Source of the DNA: Neoceratodus forsteri | Lineage: Eukaryota; Chordata; Ceratodontiformes; Ceratodontidae | Length of the DNA stretch: 64,000 bases | Direction of reading: 5' to 3' | NCBI GenBank assembly: GCA_016271365.2 | Contig: CM028132.1 | Coordinates: forward strand, 1,189,147,001 to 1,189,211,000 | Program-made: the position numbers and the translations under genes | Part shown: in pieces, positions 47,159 to 58,539 of the stretch | Layout of the letters: each line of letters begins with the position of its first letter | Numbering within the stretch: position 1 is the first letter of the stretch | The notes under the pieces: model-generated | The model's input: only the letters and a program-made list of their open reading frames with translations | What the model was told of the DNA's origin: nothing | Database searches by the model: none

Positions 47159-48691
47159 CTATGACTTGAAGAGGCCGAGTGTTGGAGCGGTCGCTATGTC
47201 GCTGCCAAGAGAGTTGAGCCAGTTGGATGCCCGATAGGTGAATGATCTTTGTCCAGGTGGAAGTGTGACATCGTGGGATATGTAGTAGATGGGAATTGGA
47301 TCTCCTTGTAGTGACGTTCCTATGTCTAGGCTTAAGGAGGGCACAGACACCAGGTGGGCAAGCCCCATTATAATTTTCTTGGCCGTGATGCAGGTTTTAT
47401 ATTTTATGCGTTTGTCCAGTTGAAGCCATCCAGATTGGGAATAAAGGTCACATGTGTGGGTACGGCGATGTGAGCCAGTGATGAGACGACAGGCCTTATT
47501 CAGGGAGGTCACGATACGTTTGAGAGCAGTGGTAGTTACAGACCCATATATGATAAGACCATAGTCTATGATGCTGACGATGGAGCTTTGGACGGCCATT
47601 GACAGTACTTCTGGGGTTAGGTGTTTCCTGTGCCGGAATAATATGCCTAACCTCGCATTGGCAGACTTTGCAACATTGCTGATGTGGACAGCGTATGAGA
47701 GGTGGGGATCAAGGGTGCTACCAGGGTACTTGAACGATTGTGTTTGCTTTAGGATGGCTCCTTGTTCGGTTGCAATGGAGAGGTGGAGTTGTTTGTTTTT
47801 GTTGTGGGGCTGCAGAAGACCATAGACTTGTTTTTTTTTCTGATTGAGAAGCAGTTTATGATTTAGGAACCAGGATTCAATGGAGGAAAAGGCCTGCTGA
47901 AGTTTATTTTGTAATTGGATTGGATCAGGGTCCAAGTGAAGATCACAGCATCATCGGCGTGAGAATTATTTGTTCTGTGCAACTGTCCAGTAGTGAGTTT
48001 AAGAATAGGCTGAAGAGGAGGAGTCCCAGAATGGAGCCTGGGGACTCCGAGCAGACCCAGTCTAGGGTCGAGTGTATCAGGATTCTTACTGTTTGGGACT
48101 GTTCTTCAAGGTAGTTCTTAAACCAGCCAATGGAGTCAGTTGACAACCCAGTGTTCTGAAGCTGGACAAGCAGGAGGCGGTGATTGACGGTGTCAAGGCT
48201 TTAGTTAAGTCAGTGTAGATTGAGCCTAGTAGTTCACTGGAGTCAAGTGCATTGTGGATTGCGCCTGTGAATTCAAGTAGGGCTGTGGAGGTGCTGTGAC
48301 CTTTGGGAACCCATGTTGTTGCTTGCACAGGATGTTAGTCGTGTCCAGGTATTCTGTGAGCTGGTCCAACAGGATGCGTTCTAGTACCTTGAGAGCGGAG
48401 GTAGTAGGGAGATAGGTCTGCAGTTATCGTGGGCAGCTTGTCACCACTTTTATGGATTGGGGTGACAGTGGCAGATTTCCATCTGTCCGGGAACTGGCTA
48501 AGGCTGAGGGAGAGGTTGAAAATTCTGGTCAAAGGACTAAGCACTTCATCAAGTGTGAGAGACAGGATTTTGAGATCGAGGGAATCATTAATGAATCTTG
48601 ATTTACCAAGGGCTTTGGTAACATATTTGCATACTAGGTGAGCCTTGACTGCTTTGAAGTAGAAGGGGGAGCTGGTGGGAGTAGTGTTCAT
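47159..48691 (-). pseudogene. L2-like LINE reverse transcriptase and C-terminus, broken
   Basis: The minus strand gives FPDRWKSATVTPIHKSGD (48500 region), HSTSTALLEF, SIYTDLTKA, GLSTDSIGWF in another frame, then SILGLLLFSLFLNSLL and HADDAVIF (HADD at 47950-47961), the polymerase box with Tyr changed to His. The last 258 residues form one intact frame: LNHKLLLNQKK, FKYPGSTLDP, SIIDYGLIIYGSV, ACRLITGSHRRTHTCDLY and RASNWLNSLG. At least four frame changes and a truncated finger region make it inactive. The 258-residue open end suggests moderate age. Confidence 0.85.
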
Positions 48692-49014
48692 TGCGGACAG
48701 AGTGGCTTCACCATCTTTGAAGTAGTCCTGGGGTAGGACAGCGCTGAGGTCGGTAAAGGCTTTGTTAAAGGTATCCGCAATGGTTTTTGGGTTGAGGGTT
48801 GTGGTTCCGTTGATGTTGAGTATTGATGGGGAGGGTTTGGGTGGATTCCCAGTGAGTTCCTTTATGTTCTTCCAGAATTCCTGACCATTGCCCCTGGTAG
48901 TATAGTAGGCAGACTTCGTTTGCCGGATGGTTTTGGTTCAGTCATTGTGGACATGTTTGTAGTTTTGGATGTCGTTTTGCCTTCCAGAGTTTCTGGCCAG
49001 CTCCTATAGGTGGT

Positions 49015-50001
49015 GTCTTGTTTTTAGCATCCTGAGGAGGTCATCTGTGAGCCAAGGGTTACTGAGTGATTTGACTTTGTGTTTCTTAATAGAAGCATAC
49101 GTGTTGCAGTCCACAGTGAAGATGTTTATGAAGTGGTCAAGGGCAGTGTTTCCGTTAGTTGCATTGAAGATAGGGACCAGTCTTGATGGAGGAGGTGGGA
49201 TTTGAGGTTGAGAAAGGTGACCAGGGGTAGAACTCTGCTGGTGATAGTTTTTGCGGTTGTTTGATGAATTTATTTGACCAGTTGCAGCTAACAGGGGAGT
49301 GGTCACTGAGAGAGTCAGGGAGGACATTAGTGTTAGATATCGCGATGGGTGACTGGTAAGGATCCAGTCCAAGAGTGTGCTGGTGCAGGTCCTGTAATTT
49401 TTCCTGGTTGGTGAGTCAACCATTTGTGTGAGGTTCGCCACAGCAATGGTATCTCTGTGTGCACCAGCATCGGCCGCAGGCCAGTTGATTTTAAAGTCAC
49501 TTAGGAGGATGGATTCGGTGTCCAGTGGGAGTGACTTTACAAAGACAGGAACAGCTGTTAGACCAGTTCCCTGTTCTTTGGGAGGGATGTAGATGTGGCA
49601 ACAGTGAGGGTTTTGTTTTGGGCTCCGAGGAAGATTCTTACTGGCAGTATCTGAGCAGTTGTGGGTTGGAGTGAGGTAACAATGTGGTGCCCCTGTATGA
49701 AGTCTTTTAGGTAGAGAGCGCAGCCCCCGCCTCTCTTGAAGAAGCGATCCTGCCTAAAGACATTGTAGCCAGGAAGGCTGATTGCATGGTCCGGTACTGA
49801 TCGCTTGAGCCAGGTTTCGACAACTGCCAGGATGTCAGGGCAGTGTTGATTGGTGAAGGCCATTTTAGGAAGGAGGCTGCAGATGTTGATTGATATGAAT
49901 GAGAGGGCACCCGGAGGCTTGCTCAGATTAGTGGCTTTAGAGCAGAATGGGCCAGGGTTTGGATGCACGTTGCCTGACAGTAGTAGTAGGAGGAGGAGGA
50001 G
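49015..50001 (-). pseudogene. L2-like LINE ORF2 N-terminus: 2A-like motif and APE endonuclease
   Basis: The frame opens with a run of eight leucines and SGNVHPNPGP (GNVHPNPGP at 49948-49974), close to the 2A ribosome-skipping consensus D-V-E-x-NPGP with Asp changed to Asn and Glu to His. The endonuclease follows: ISINICSLLPK, DILAVVETWL with the catalytic Glu, the GYNVFRQDR block, and GGGCALYLKD. After a stop near 49558, SDFKINW stands for the GDFN block and STLLDWILTS for the SxLDL block. The SDH end is out of frame near 49300. APE-type LINEs with N-terminal 2A peptides are known; here the residues changed would abolish skipping. Confidence 0.8.
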
Positions 50002-50912
50002 GACCCCAGCCTCAAGGAGCTGCGGTGTATTTCTTTAAGGGAATGCTTTTTGCCTGCTAGCATCTCAGGAAATGCCGGAGCATCGACGATGATGTGGGTG
50101 AGGGTAGCGTGGACAAGGGGTACCAGAGGGAGGGCTAGGACCAGTGTGGGTGAGGACAGTTTCATGGCGGTAGGATGGACCCTGGGCAAGGGGCAGTGAC
50201 CAGTGTGCACTGTGCCTATGTGGAGGAAGGATGGAATGTGGAAGCTGTGGGGAGGGAGGAAAGCAGGCTTTGTGGGGTGCAGTAGGGAGGAAGACAGGCA
50301 GAAAGAAATAGAATGGGGTGAAGAGCGTGGAGGCGCGCATGATTAAGGTAGGATTTGGGGTGAGGAGGGAGGGTTAAGACAGGCTGGCGGGCTAGGAGAA
50401 GGGAGGCGGAAGAGTAGTAGCTGGATCAATGGGAAGTGAGGATACAGCCAGGAAGGCTAGACAGCGGAGGTGGGAGTTGGCAGACTAAAGATGGGGAGTC
50501 CCAAAACAGGTACCCAATGGAGCACGAGTGAGGGGTGGAGCTACCAGGGACATGGAGAAAAGGTCTATAAAGTTAAGGTCGGGGGAGGGGTGGGCGAAAA
50601 TTTAGTCCATTTGCCATAGAAATGAATGGGCACAGCAGCCCCAAGCAGAGCAAAGTTTTAGCTGGCTCAAGAGCCAATCCCCGAGCAGGAGGCAAGAGAG
50701 CGCCCAATCAGGGTGCAGTACAGATACTGTGGGGCCAGTGGTGTCTCTCAGCAGTCCCATGGTTCAGGAAGTCTCACCCGGTTCAAGAGGATCTCGTAGG
50801 GCAGGGAAGGTATATAGCAAGTAAAGCAACTGTGTCTTTCAGAGGGTAGACTTTTTTTTTTTTGAAAGAACAAGAATCCCTCTAGTGGCAGATCTGTATA
50901 ACCTGCTAATGG

Positions 50913-51147
50913 AAAACTTCTATTAGACACTTGAAATGTTTAGTTCTATCTAAAATCTATTTGTAAAAAGCGCCAGGTGGCAAAAGCAGGGGAAAAGTCC
51001 TGGCCAATCAGAGCGGGTTTGCTGGAAGCACCCATGTTCCGATTGGCTGCGCTGTCACCGTACCTTCCAAGGAGCTGCAGGCAGGCGTCCTGGTCTCAGT
51101 TGGTGGCTGGCTGGATGCTGACCGACCGTGGGGGAGCTGAAGCAGCC
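50913..51147 (+). repeat. CCAAT-bearing direct repeat, copy 1 (235 bp)
   Basis: It matches 51367-51600 closely, starting AAAACTTCTATTAG and including AAAAAGCGCCAGGTGGCAAA, GGCCAATCAGAGCGGGTTTG, and CATGTTCCGATTGGCTG, and ending GAGCTGAAGCAGCC. Two CCAAT motifs, one on each strand, lie 47 bp apart, like a promoter. The 454-bp spacing suggests tandem duplication. Confidence 0.9.
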
Positions 51148-51366
51148 CCGTACAAGGGCAGGCAGCTGGAGAGAAGAAAAAATAGCAGGGTTTAAATAGC
51201 ATACAGGTAGGATAGGTTTAGATTGAGCAGTTTAGCAAGACAAAGGAGAGTTAGACTTTTTGGCGCCAAGGCAGAGTGCTTGGATGGGGGTGCAGGAGCA
51301 AGGAAACAGAAGAGCTGTAAGCACTTTAAAACAGTAGTAGAAATTACAATCCAGCTAATACAGTTG

Positions 51367-51600
51367 AAAAACTTCTATTAGTCACTTGAAATGTACTTAG
51401 TTCTATCTAAAATCTATTTGTAAAAAGCGCCAGGTGGCAAAAGCAGGGGGAAAGTCCTGGCCAATCAGAGCGGGTTTGCCGGAAGTGCCCATGTTCCGAT
51501 TGGCTGTACTGTCGCGTGCCTTTCAAGGCTGCAGGCGGGTGTCCCGTCTCCCGGTGATTTGGCTGGCTGCGCGCGCCGACCGCTGGGAGCTGAAGCAGCC
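51367..51600 (+). repeat. CCAAT-bearing direct repeat, copy 2 (234 bp)
   Basis: Second copy, richer in CpG near its end (GCTGCGCGCGCCGACC). A partial third piece, GCTGCAGGCGGGCGTCCTGG at 51630-51668, repeats the 51073-51113 segment of copy 1. Confidence 0.9.
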
Positions 51601-52343
51601 TGCTCAGCGGGCAGGCAGCTCTAAGGAGCTGCAGGCGGGCGTCCTGGTCTCGGTCGGTGGCTGGCTGGGTGCCAGTTTAAATTAATAAAGACAGTGAATG
51701 CTCTCTAGTTCTCATAGTGGCAAACTTAGGAAGAATATTAGCATTACACCACATCTCTCTCTGATGACCAATGATAGCAGAAGTAAACCGCAATTATGAA
51801 ATGGGTAGAAAGAATGCTGGCTCCAGATTACCACGAAGTACTTTCAGCCAGGCCATTATCCCACCATAAAGCACACTGTCATCCATTATTGCTTAAATAA
51901 CAGTCTCACACTAATATGCAGTGCCTCACTGCAGCAGCAGTCCTAGCAGACTCCAAAAGCACAGTCCCAGCTGATTGCAGCCACAGCTATAGCTTCGACC
52001 TGCAAGGCAGACACTTGATAGCTAGCTGATTCCCAACAGCCTATGCCACTTTACTGACTTGCAAGATGGGTCACAGGCAGCATGACAGAAACTGGGGCAA
52101 GGAGACCTCCCTCACAGCTCTGCAGGTAGATCTCTTCGGAACTCCCACTAAAAATTTGAGTGATGCTCCGTGAGCCTACAGCACATGGCAGCAGGAGCTC
52201 TTAACCTTAACCCCTGAGAGGCCATAAGGAAACATTAGGAACTCAAGGATCCCTGAGGTTATGCTCATCTGTGGTGTTGAAGAGTTTCCCCTTAGACATG
52301 AGTACCCACTACATATCTAGAGATGAGCATTCCACATATATGC

Positions 52344-54530
52344 ATTTTATTTTTTAATTAAGTTTTATTGATAGCATCAATGTAGCATAGATGCATACAG
52401 GTGTGTCAACAACATTTAGTACAATATGTCTTAATGGCGTCCATGTTATGAGAAGTAGTGTCTTCAGATTATACAGACATTGCTTCAGCACACTGGTTAA
52501 TAAGAAACATCTATTGTTACAGAATCAGAACTTCTCAACTGGTCTGTAATTGCAACCAAACTTTAACTAAACAAAACTACCTGTTCCTTTTCTGAGTGAT
52601 GTTTGTGTTGTATGTGTATATGGGGAGTACTTGGCTTTTTCTACCCCCAGTACATGGGGTAAGAAGGCAATATAGGACCTGATATATGGTTAAGTTTTTG
52701 CTTGCTCCTCCCTAAGGGGCTACGTGTGACTATCACTCTTTGTTCTTTCTCTGCTCTCAGTTTCTTCTCCAGTTGGTCCCAATCTATATGCTTCCCAGCA
52801 CTACTTGGTCTCTGCATGTTTCTCCAGGGTCAGTCGTAGAGCGGCAGTAATTTGCTCCATTCTGTATATGTTTGCACCCATGACATCAATACTTCTAAGG
52901 ATGGCTGTGTGTTTTTTCAGCCAGAGAACAATGATTTCCTTAAGAGCTGCAGTGCAGAGGGCTCATAACAGCATTTTGCTGAACCATATTGCCCAACCCA
53001 CAGCATTGATTTCCCCAAAACAAAACAGTCAAAAGTGACGGGAATGTCTACTCCCCAGACTGCGAGGAGCTCAGATAGATCTGTGTCCAGTAGGATTAGA
53101 AAGTCCAGCATCCCAGAAGGTGATTGATGTCCACATTCCATCAAGCACAGGCTAGCCCTCCCACCTTATTTATTTATTTATTTATTGAATTTTGTTGACC
53201 CGTAAGCCCACTGGGCCTAGAAGTCCCTTTTCAGGGGCGTCTGGGGAGGGATACAGATGAGTAAGCAACTGAAATTGAACCAGATTAAGCTGTTGGTGGT
53301 ATTTTTAGTGAATGGAAATTTGGCAGGACACGGGAAATTCCTGCTCTTTTCGATAAGTGCCTGGGATCTTTAACATCCACCTGAACTACAACAAATCCAG
53401 GCAGATGGGACCTCGGTTTTTAACGTCTCATCCGAAAGGAGGCACCTCAGAAGTGCACCTCTAAAATGTTACAATATAGTGAGTGCGTGAAAGAAGCTTG
53501 TCGGGAACTTCCTCCTGAATTTCCTCCATCCCGTGAATCTGTTGTCCTCTAGCCTTGTTCCAGCATCTTTAACCAATCTTCTTCTGGAATGGCCATGCTG
53601 GCCTTCTCCTCCCAGCTGGTTTTGAGCTATAGAGCGTCTTGGAAATTTGGCCCTGCATTACTCCATATGCCACAGAAATATAATACCTCTTCTGCAGGTA
53701 GCATCGCTGCCTAATCAAGGAATTCTTTAGCTGCATTACGTCCCCTACCTTACCTATTAAGCCCCTAAAGGTAACACTGTGTCCAATCTGTGGGTAGCGA
53801 AAAAGTCTTGATGGAGTAAATTAAATCTTTGTTGTAAGTCTGTGAATGTTGCAGAGATTCCACCCTGGATCAAATACTTGTTTCTGGTTAATGTGGACTG
53901 ATTCCATCTCTGGAATACTCCATCGGACATTGGGGAGGAAGTCAGGGTCCCAGTCATTATGGACAGAGGGCTCACTTTATTGGGGTGTTTGTCAAATGTT
54001 TTGCCTTAAATAACATCCAAAGGTCTTGTTTTGTCCATGTTTTTGTTGTATCCGAGGGGTGAGACACGTGGGGCATCACAGACTGAGGAGCTAGAAGGAG
54101 CCATTTGCCTCTATCTCTGACCAGCCTATGTCCCTCCAGCAGTCCAGGCAATATCAGGGGCCAGGTGACCAACCAAGTAATATAGCAGAAAGTCAGGCAT
54201 CACCAGCCCTTCTCCATTCCTTGGCAGTGTTAAGGTTCTTCTGCTGATCCTGTGGTACCCAGTGGCCCACACAAATGTCATTAGAGTTTCTGTGTGTGCC
54301 ATCAGAACTCCTCTGAAATGCGAACCAGTAGGGTTTGAAATAAGAAAAGGAACCTGGGTAGTATGTTCATCTTCAGCAACATATCCTCCTAGGCTCAGTG
54401 GCAGGAGATCCCATCTTCCTATATCTGGTCTGACCTCCCCCAGTAGCTTTTCATAATTTAGGGAGAAGAAGGAGGAGCCTAATTTTAGAGATATGCAGAT
54501 TCCCAAGTCCATGTAAATAGTTTGAATTTA
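52344..54530 (-). mobile_element. L1/Tx1-like LINE ORF2 C-terminal half, SINE-interrupted
   Basis: Minus-strand translation from 54512 gives LNYEKLLGEVRPDIGRWDLL, LPLSLGGYVA, TFVWATGYHRISRRTLTLPR and GEGLVMPDFLLYYLVGHLAP, the conserved stretch after the reverse transcriptase in L1/Tx1 ORF2. It continues with GVFQRWNQSTLT, IQGGISATFTDLQQRFNLLH and QDFFATHRL (53757-53975). A SINE at 53165-53470 interrupts it; beyond, ALCTAALKEIIVLWLKKHTA and MEQITAALRLTLEKHAET near 52830-52960 complete the C-terminus. An A-rich tail lies near 52345. The 5' two-thirds are missing. Stops and shifts abound. Confidence 0.8.
53165..53470 (-). mobile_element. SINE with GAGACGTTAAA block and L2-type tail, inside L1/Tx1
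   Basis: The minus strand reads CGGATGAGACGTTAAAAACC (near 53430), GATGTTAAAGATCCCAGGCA, CGAAAAGAGCAGG, GTGTCCTGCCAAATT, and ends CGCCCCTGAAAAGGGACTTC, CCCAGTGGGCTTACGG, TTCAATAAATAAATAAA (53165-53240). The tRNA head is missing, so it is 5'-truncated. The last 75 bp match the 3' end of the L2-like LINE at 11066-11150. Confidence 0.8.
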
Positions 54531-54539
54531 ACCACTAGC

Positions 54540-55200
54540 CATCTAATTGCGATCGCCTCAACTGTTGTGCTCTCAGTGATAGACATGTGCACTAAGTAAC
54601 TGACACGCACACACACAGACTCTTAAAAATGTGCCATTGTGCAGCATATCTCTATGCACACATCCCCATAAACACATGAAACACTTGGGTCTAGTGGTAA
54701 GCCCACAGAGCTTTGAACCTGTTTTCCTTCAATATCCCACCCACATCTCCTTGCTCACTTAGCTCCCTTATACACCTGCTCAGTCACATTCCCCTATACA
54801 TGCAACACACCCTATATGTCTGCCGCATATTTCACCCTTGCGCACTCAATTCCACAACACACTTGCACACTCGGTTCCCTCCACCTGCACAATCATTTGT
54901 TTCTTCTCAATGGCTAAGTACAAAAGTTTTGATGAGGCAAAACATAAGCTGTAGGAACACAATACTATTTTTCCATTCAAGTTTTGAGTGCAGTCCAGCT
55001 AACAGGCAGGTTTGCAGTGACCCTAAGGATATAAATAAGCTAACTTAGAACCTGCAAGAGGAAGTGAACCAGTGAGAGAGCAAGCTGTGCAACTGGGACA
55101 CAGAGGATCGAGTGGGAATTTTTATGACAATGGCAACTATTTATTTATTTAGTTATTATTGTTTACCTGGAAGGTATGCTAGACATATAGTGCAATGCCT
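54540..55200. other. No gene recognised
   Basis: A CA-rich, C-rich tract near 54600-54900. A T-rich TTATTTATTTAGTTATTATT at 55138-55160 may be a SINE tail remnant. Confidence 0.45.
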
Positions 55201-56842
55201 ATTGTTTAAGCATGACCAGGGAGAGTACAGTATAAATGAGAATAGCCCAGGTGGTGACGAAGGGGCCAAGGCATTTTTTAGGTATGTTAACGAAAGGAGG
55301 AAGACCAGAGGTGGTAGCGTAAGATTAAAAAGGGAAAGGGAGGGGGGACTGTGGAGAGGGGAGCAGGAAAGACAGACATCCTGAACAAATAATTTTGTTC
55401 AGTGTTCTGAAGGAAGGAGAAGGAGGGGCCACAAAAAAGTAACAGGAGCATTGGGGTGAGGAGGTGGACACTAGTCTGTTTTCAGAGGAGAGTGTTCTGA
55501 AGGGACTCGCCAACCTGAAAGTGGTCAAAGCAATGAGGCCAGATGGGGTACATCCATGGGTATTGAGGAAGCTCATGGAGGTACTGGCCGCACCTCTCAC
55601 AGTCCTATTTAACAGCTTATTGGAAACAGGAGTGGTTCTGTAGGACTAGAGGAGGAAAGATGTAGTCCCACTTCACAAAAGTGGTAGCAGAAAATAGGCT
55701 AGTCAGCTTGACATTGGTAGTGGGAAAGTTAATGGAGTCACTGCTGAAGAAAAGGATTGTGAAATATTTTGACTCCAATGGGTTGCAAGACCCGAAGCAT
55801 CATGTATTCTTGGTGGGCTGGGGGTAATGTCAAACGAATTTGATAGATCGTTTTGATTGGGTGATGAAAGAATTAGATCAGGGTAGAGCAGTGGACATGG
55901 CATACCTAGATTTCACTAAGGCTTTCAACATAGTTTCACATAGGAGGTTAGTAAGCAAGCTGGATAGCTTAGGAGTGGGTCCAAAGGAAGCAAACTGGGT
56001 AAGAAACTGGTTAGGGGATAGATGACAGAGGGTAATGGTAAATGAATTTCACTCCAAGAAAAGGAGGGTGATCAGTGGAGTGCCTCGGGGATCAGTGCTG
56101 GGACCGATACTCTTTAATGTCTTTATAAGTGATCTTGCAGAGGAGCTGGAAGGTATGGTCTGCCTCTTTGCAGATTACACCAAAATCTACACTAGTGGAC
56201 ACTCCAGGGGATGTGGTGGAAAGGATGAGCAGAAACGTGAGAAACTCTGGAGGAGTGGTCAAGAGTATGGTAGCTGGGTTTCAAGCAGAAAAATACAAAG
56301 TAATGCACTGGGCACAGAAACCAGGGGCAGAGTACAGAATGGGAAGAGTGGTACTGGCAACCACCAAGCAGGAAAGAGACCTGGGGGTAATCATATCGGA
56401 TGACCCGAAGGCGGCCAGGTAGTGTGACAAGGCAGTTGGGAGGGTTTGGGGGATACTGGGGTGCATAGGGAGGGGTATCTCCAGCAGGAGAGAGGTGGTA
56501 TTGCCTCTGTATGGATTACTGGTAAGACTCCACCTTGAGTACTGTGTGCAGTTCTGGAGACCACATCTCTGGGCAGACACAAAGAGAGTGGAGGAAGTCT
56601 AGAGGATGGCAGCTAAAATAGTGCATGGTCTGTATCAGAAGCCTTATGAGGAGAGACTTAAGAATGTAAATATGTACACCCTGTATGAGAGGGGTGGGGG
56701 TGGGATATGATGGAGACCTTTAAATACCTCTCAGAGGTAAATAAGGTATAGAAGGAAGTATTTTCAGAAACAAATGTGCTCAGAGACTAGGGGCATGATA
56801 AGAAGCTGGAGAGGGGTAGATCCAGGAGAAATGTGGAAGTAC

Positions 56843-56995
56843 TTTTTCTTTTTTCCCAATTGTTTAACCAGGTGAGACACACTAAGCTGAAAGCTTTTTA
56901 CAGGTGCAACCTGGGAGCACAGGGAAGTTAAGTGACTTGCTCAGGGTCACACAGTATATGCAAGTGGGGGCAGCCTTAAACCACTGCGCTATATT
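56843..56995 (-). mobile_element. MIR-like SINE with internal deletion, inside CR1
   Basis: Minus strand: ATAGCGCAGTGGTTTAAGGC at the head, then a jump to CACTTGCATATACTGTGTGA, GACCCTGAGCAAGTCACTTA, CAGCTTAGTGTGTCTCACC and TTAAACAATTGGG. The B-box region is deleted. CR1 coding sense resumes on both sides. Confidence 0.8.
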
Positions 56996-57030
56996 CTTCA
57001 CAGAAAGAATGGTGGATTCCTGGAACAGTC

Positions 57031-57361
57031 TTATGAACATAAGAAAATTTGCCAGGAGAAGCATGCCACAGTGAGCTATCTAGTCTGCTCAAATGTGCAG
57101 CCCAATCTATTTTACTGGAGCTGCCCCTCCCTCATTATCCTCCCCCTCCCTCACTTTCCCCTTACCCATCCATCCTTCCTCCCTCCCGTTGCAACCCTCT
57201 TTTTTAGCCTGTTTCACCCCTTTTAAAACCTTCCCACTGTGTTAAAGGATATCCCCTCCTCCAGTAGCTCATTCCATTTTGACACCACCCTCTCTGTGAA
57301 AAAGTTCCTCCTCATTTCCCTTTTAAAATCAACCCCCGACAAGTCTCAGACTGTCAGGGGT
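57031..57361 (-). mobile_element. CR1 3' end, minus strand, inside plus-strand CR1
   Basis: The minus strand translates near 57240-57320 as FFTERVVSKWNELLEEGISF and NTVGRF, a CR1 C-terminus, and ends CTTCTCCTGGCAAATTTTCT with TATGTTCAT at 57031-57060. It splits the plus-strand CR1 between its TERMVDSWNSL and FKQARNRQKG motifs. Confidence 0.75.
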
Positions 57362-57479
57362 AAATTTAAAAGGGAAATGAGGAGTCATCATCCAGCAGAG
57401 GTGTTGGGGGTGAAAACAATGGTGGTGTTCAAGCAGGCACGGAATAGACAAAAGGGAATCTTAACAAAGGGGAAGGGGT

Positions 57480-57517
<38 letters not shown>
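57480..57517. repeat. (TAG)n microsatellite, LINE tail
   Basis: About 12 TAG units. On the minus strand this is a (CTA)n end following ATGACTAAAATCATCA, the place where the Rex1-like LINE stops, so it probably grew from that LINE tail. Confidence 0.9.
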
Positions 57518-57518
<1 letters not shown>

Positions 57519-57860
57519 ATGATTTTAGTCATCAAAAAATGAAAATGGTAAAATTCCAGTTGAGTGGAATGCTTATTTACAACAGACACCATATAGACAA
57601 TCATCCTGCTTTCATAGATAGGAGAGAATTAAAATACATAAATATGTACATAATTTAAAATACAATATCGTTGAACATTAAAGTACAGTACAGTGTTAAG
57701 ATGGTAAAGGAGAGACCCAGGTATACACCAAGGATGTTTATACTGAATCAGTAGATGGACAGCAGTTTCTAAGGCAGTCCGCTTGTGACATAAACTAAAC
57801 CACTGTTTAATTTTTTGCTAACTAATTTTAGTACTTTGTGGTCTGAGTTGCTTAGATAAA

Positions 57861-58450
57861 TTATTCCATACCTTCGTCCCCGTATGAAATAGCAGAACAA
57901 CCAGCTTTTGTCTTCTTATTTGGAATCTCAGACTCTAAACAATGAGATGACCTCAGTCTAGGTTTTGTGACTTTAACTTTTATGTTCTCAGTAATGTATT
58001 CTGGCAAAGCCTTATCACCACTATTATACATTATTCTGGTTATGTGTAAATTCCTTCTTAGTTCAAGATGCAACCAATTCAGCTCTCTATAGAGTTGACA
58101 ATAATGTGTGCACTGGTTGGCATTGAGCACATACTTTGTCAATGGATTATACATTGTATCATTTTTTCTTAAATCAGTGGCCGATGCACCGTACACCATA
58201 TCCGCATAATCTATTATAGGTATTATCATAGAGTTAATCACATGCAACCTAGTCTGTCGAGAAAGTTCATTTTAATCCTATAAAGTATTCCCAATTGCTG
58301 TCAAAGTTTTTTAACAATCTTGTCTATATGTACAGTCCACTTGCATAGATATCAATCCACAACCTTAAATATTTATACTCTTCAACCTGCTGCAGTCTAG
58401 TTCCATCATATGCTGATATAGCCAAAGAACATACTATACAATGGCAAGAA
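57861..58450 (-). pseudogene. Rex1-like reverse transcriptase C-terminus
   Basis: The 128-residue frame at 57861-58247 begins in INSMIIPIIDYADMVYGASA, typical of LINE thumb/connection sequence, followed by CTHYCQLYRELNWLHLELRR and NSGDKALPEYITENI. Upstream, DGTRLQQVEEYKYLRLWID precedes it out of frame. No catalytic residues lie here. Confidence 0.7.
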
Positions 58451-58539
58451 AGAATCTTGGACTGTGATTGGTCAGTCTGGAGCTGGCCCCGTGGTGTTAT
58501 CCCAGTATAACACCACTGGCCTAGTGTCAGCACTGTGAC

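Larger units (their letters stand above)
46690..50010 (-). mobile_element. L2-like LINE, nearly complete ORF2 region and 3' end
   Basis: On the minus strand the element runs from a poly-Leu and 2A-like motif (49948-50001) through an APE endonuclease and reverse transcriptase to a 3' end GAAATAAATAAATACAAATA near 46695-46725. CAGCTCAAAGGT just before the tail matches the fragment at 28075-28260. Total length is about 3.3 kb. The strand composition (G-rich plus, C-rich minus) is uniform. The ORF is broken by several stops and shifts. C-rich sequence at 50020-50340 upstream may be its 5' UTR or the end of an ORF1. Confidence 0.85.
55215..57478 (+). mobile_element. Second CR1 (different subfamily), plus strand, interrupted
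   Basis: The frame pieces are GAKAFFRYVNERRKTRGGSV (parallel to KTFFRYISDKRKNNGG of the first CR1), VVKAMRPDGVHPWVLRKL in another frame near 55520, VDMAYLDFTKAFNIVSHRRL (55890), SGVPRGSVLGPILFNVFISD (56070), VCLFADYTKIY with the second Asp of FADD changed to Tyr (56158), and PYEERLKNVNMYTLYERG near 56640. The C-terminal motif TERMVDSWNSL (57000) and, after an inserted minus-strand CR1, VVFKQARNRQKGIL (57425-57466) complete it. Endonuclease and ORF1 are missing. A SINE sits at 56843-56995. Confidence 0.8.

Noticed and set aside
51480..51660. Host CpG-island promoter
   Set aside because: CpG-rich and with CCAAT boxes, but no exon or splice signal nearby and the sequence is tandemly duplicated; kept only as a repeat and a finding.
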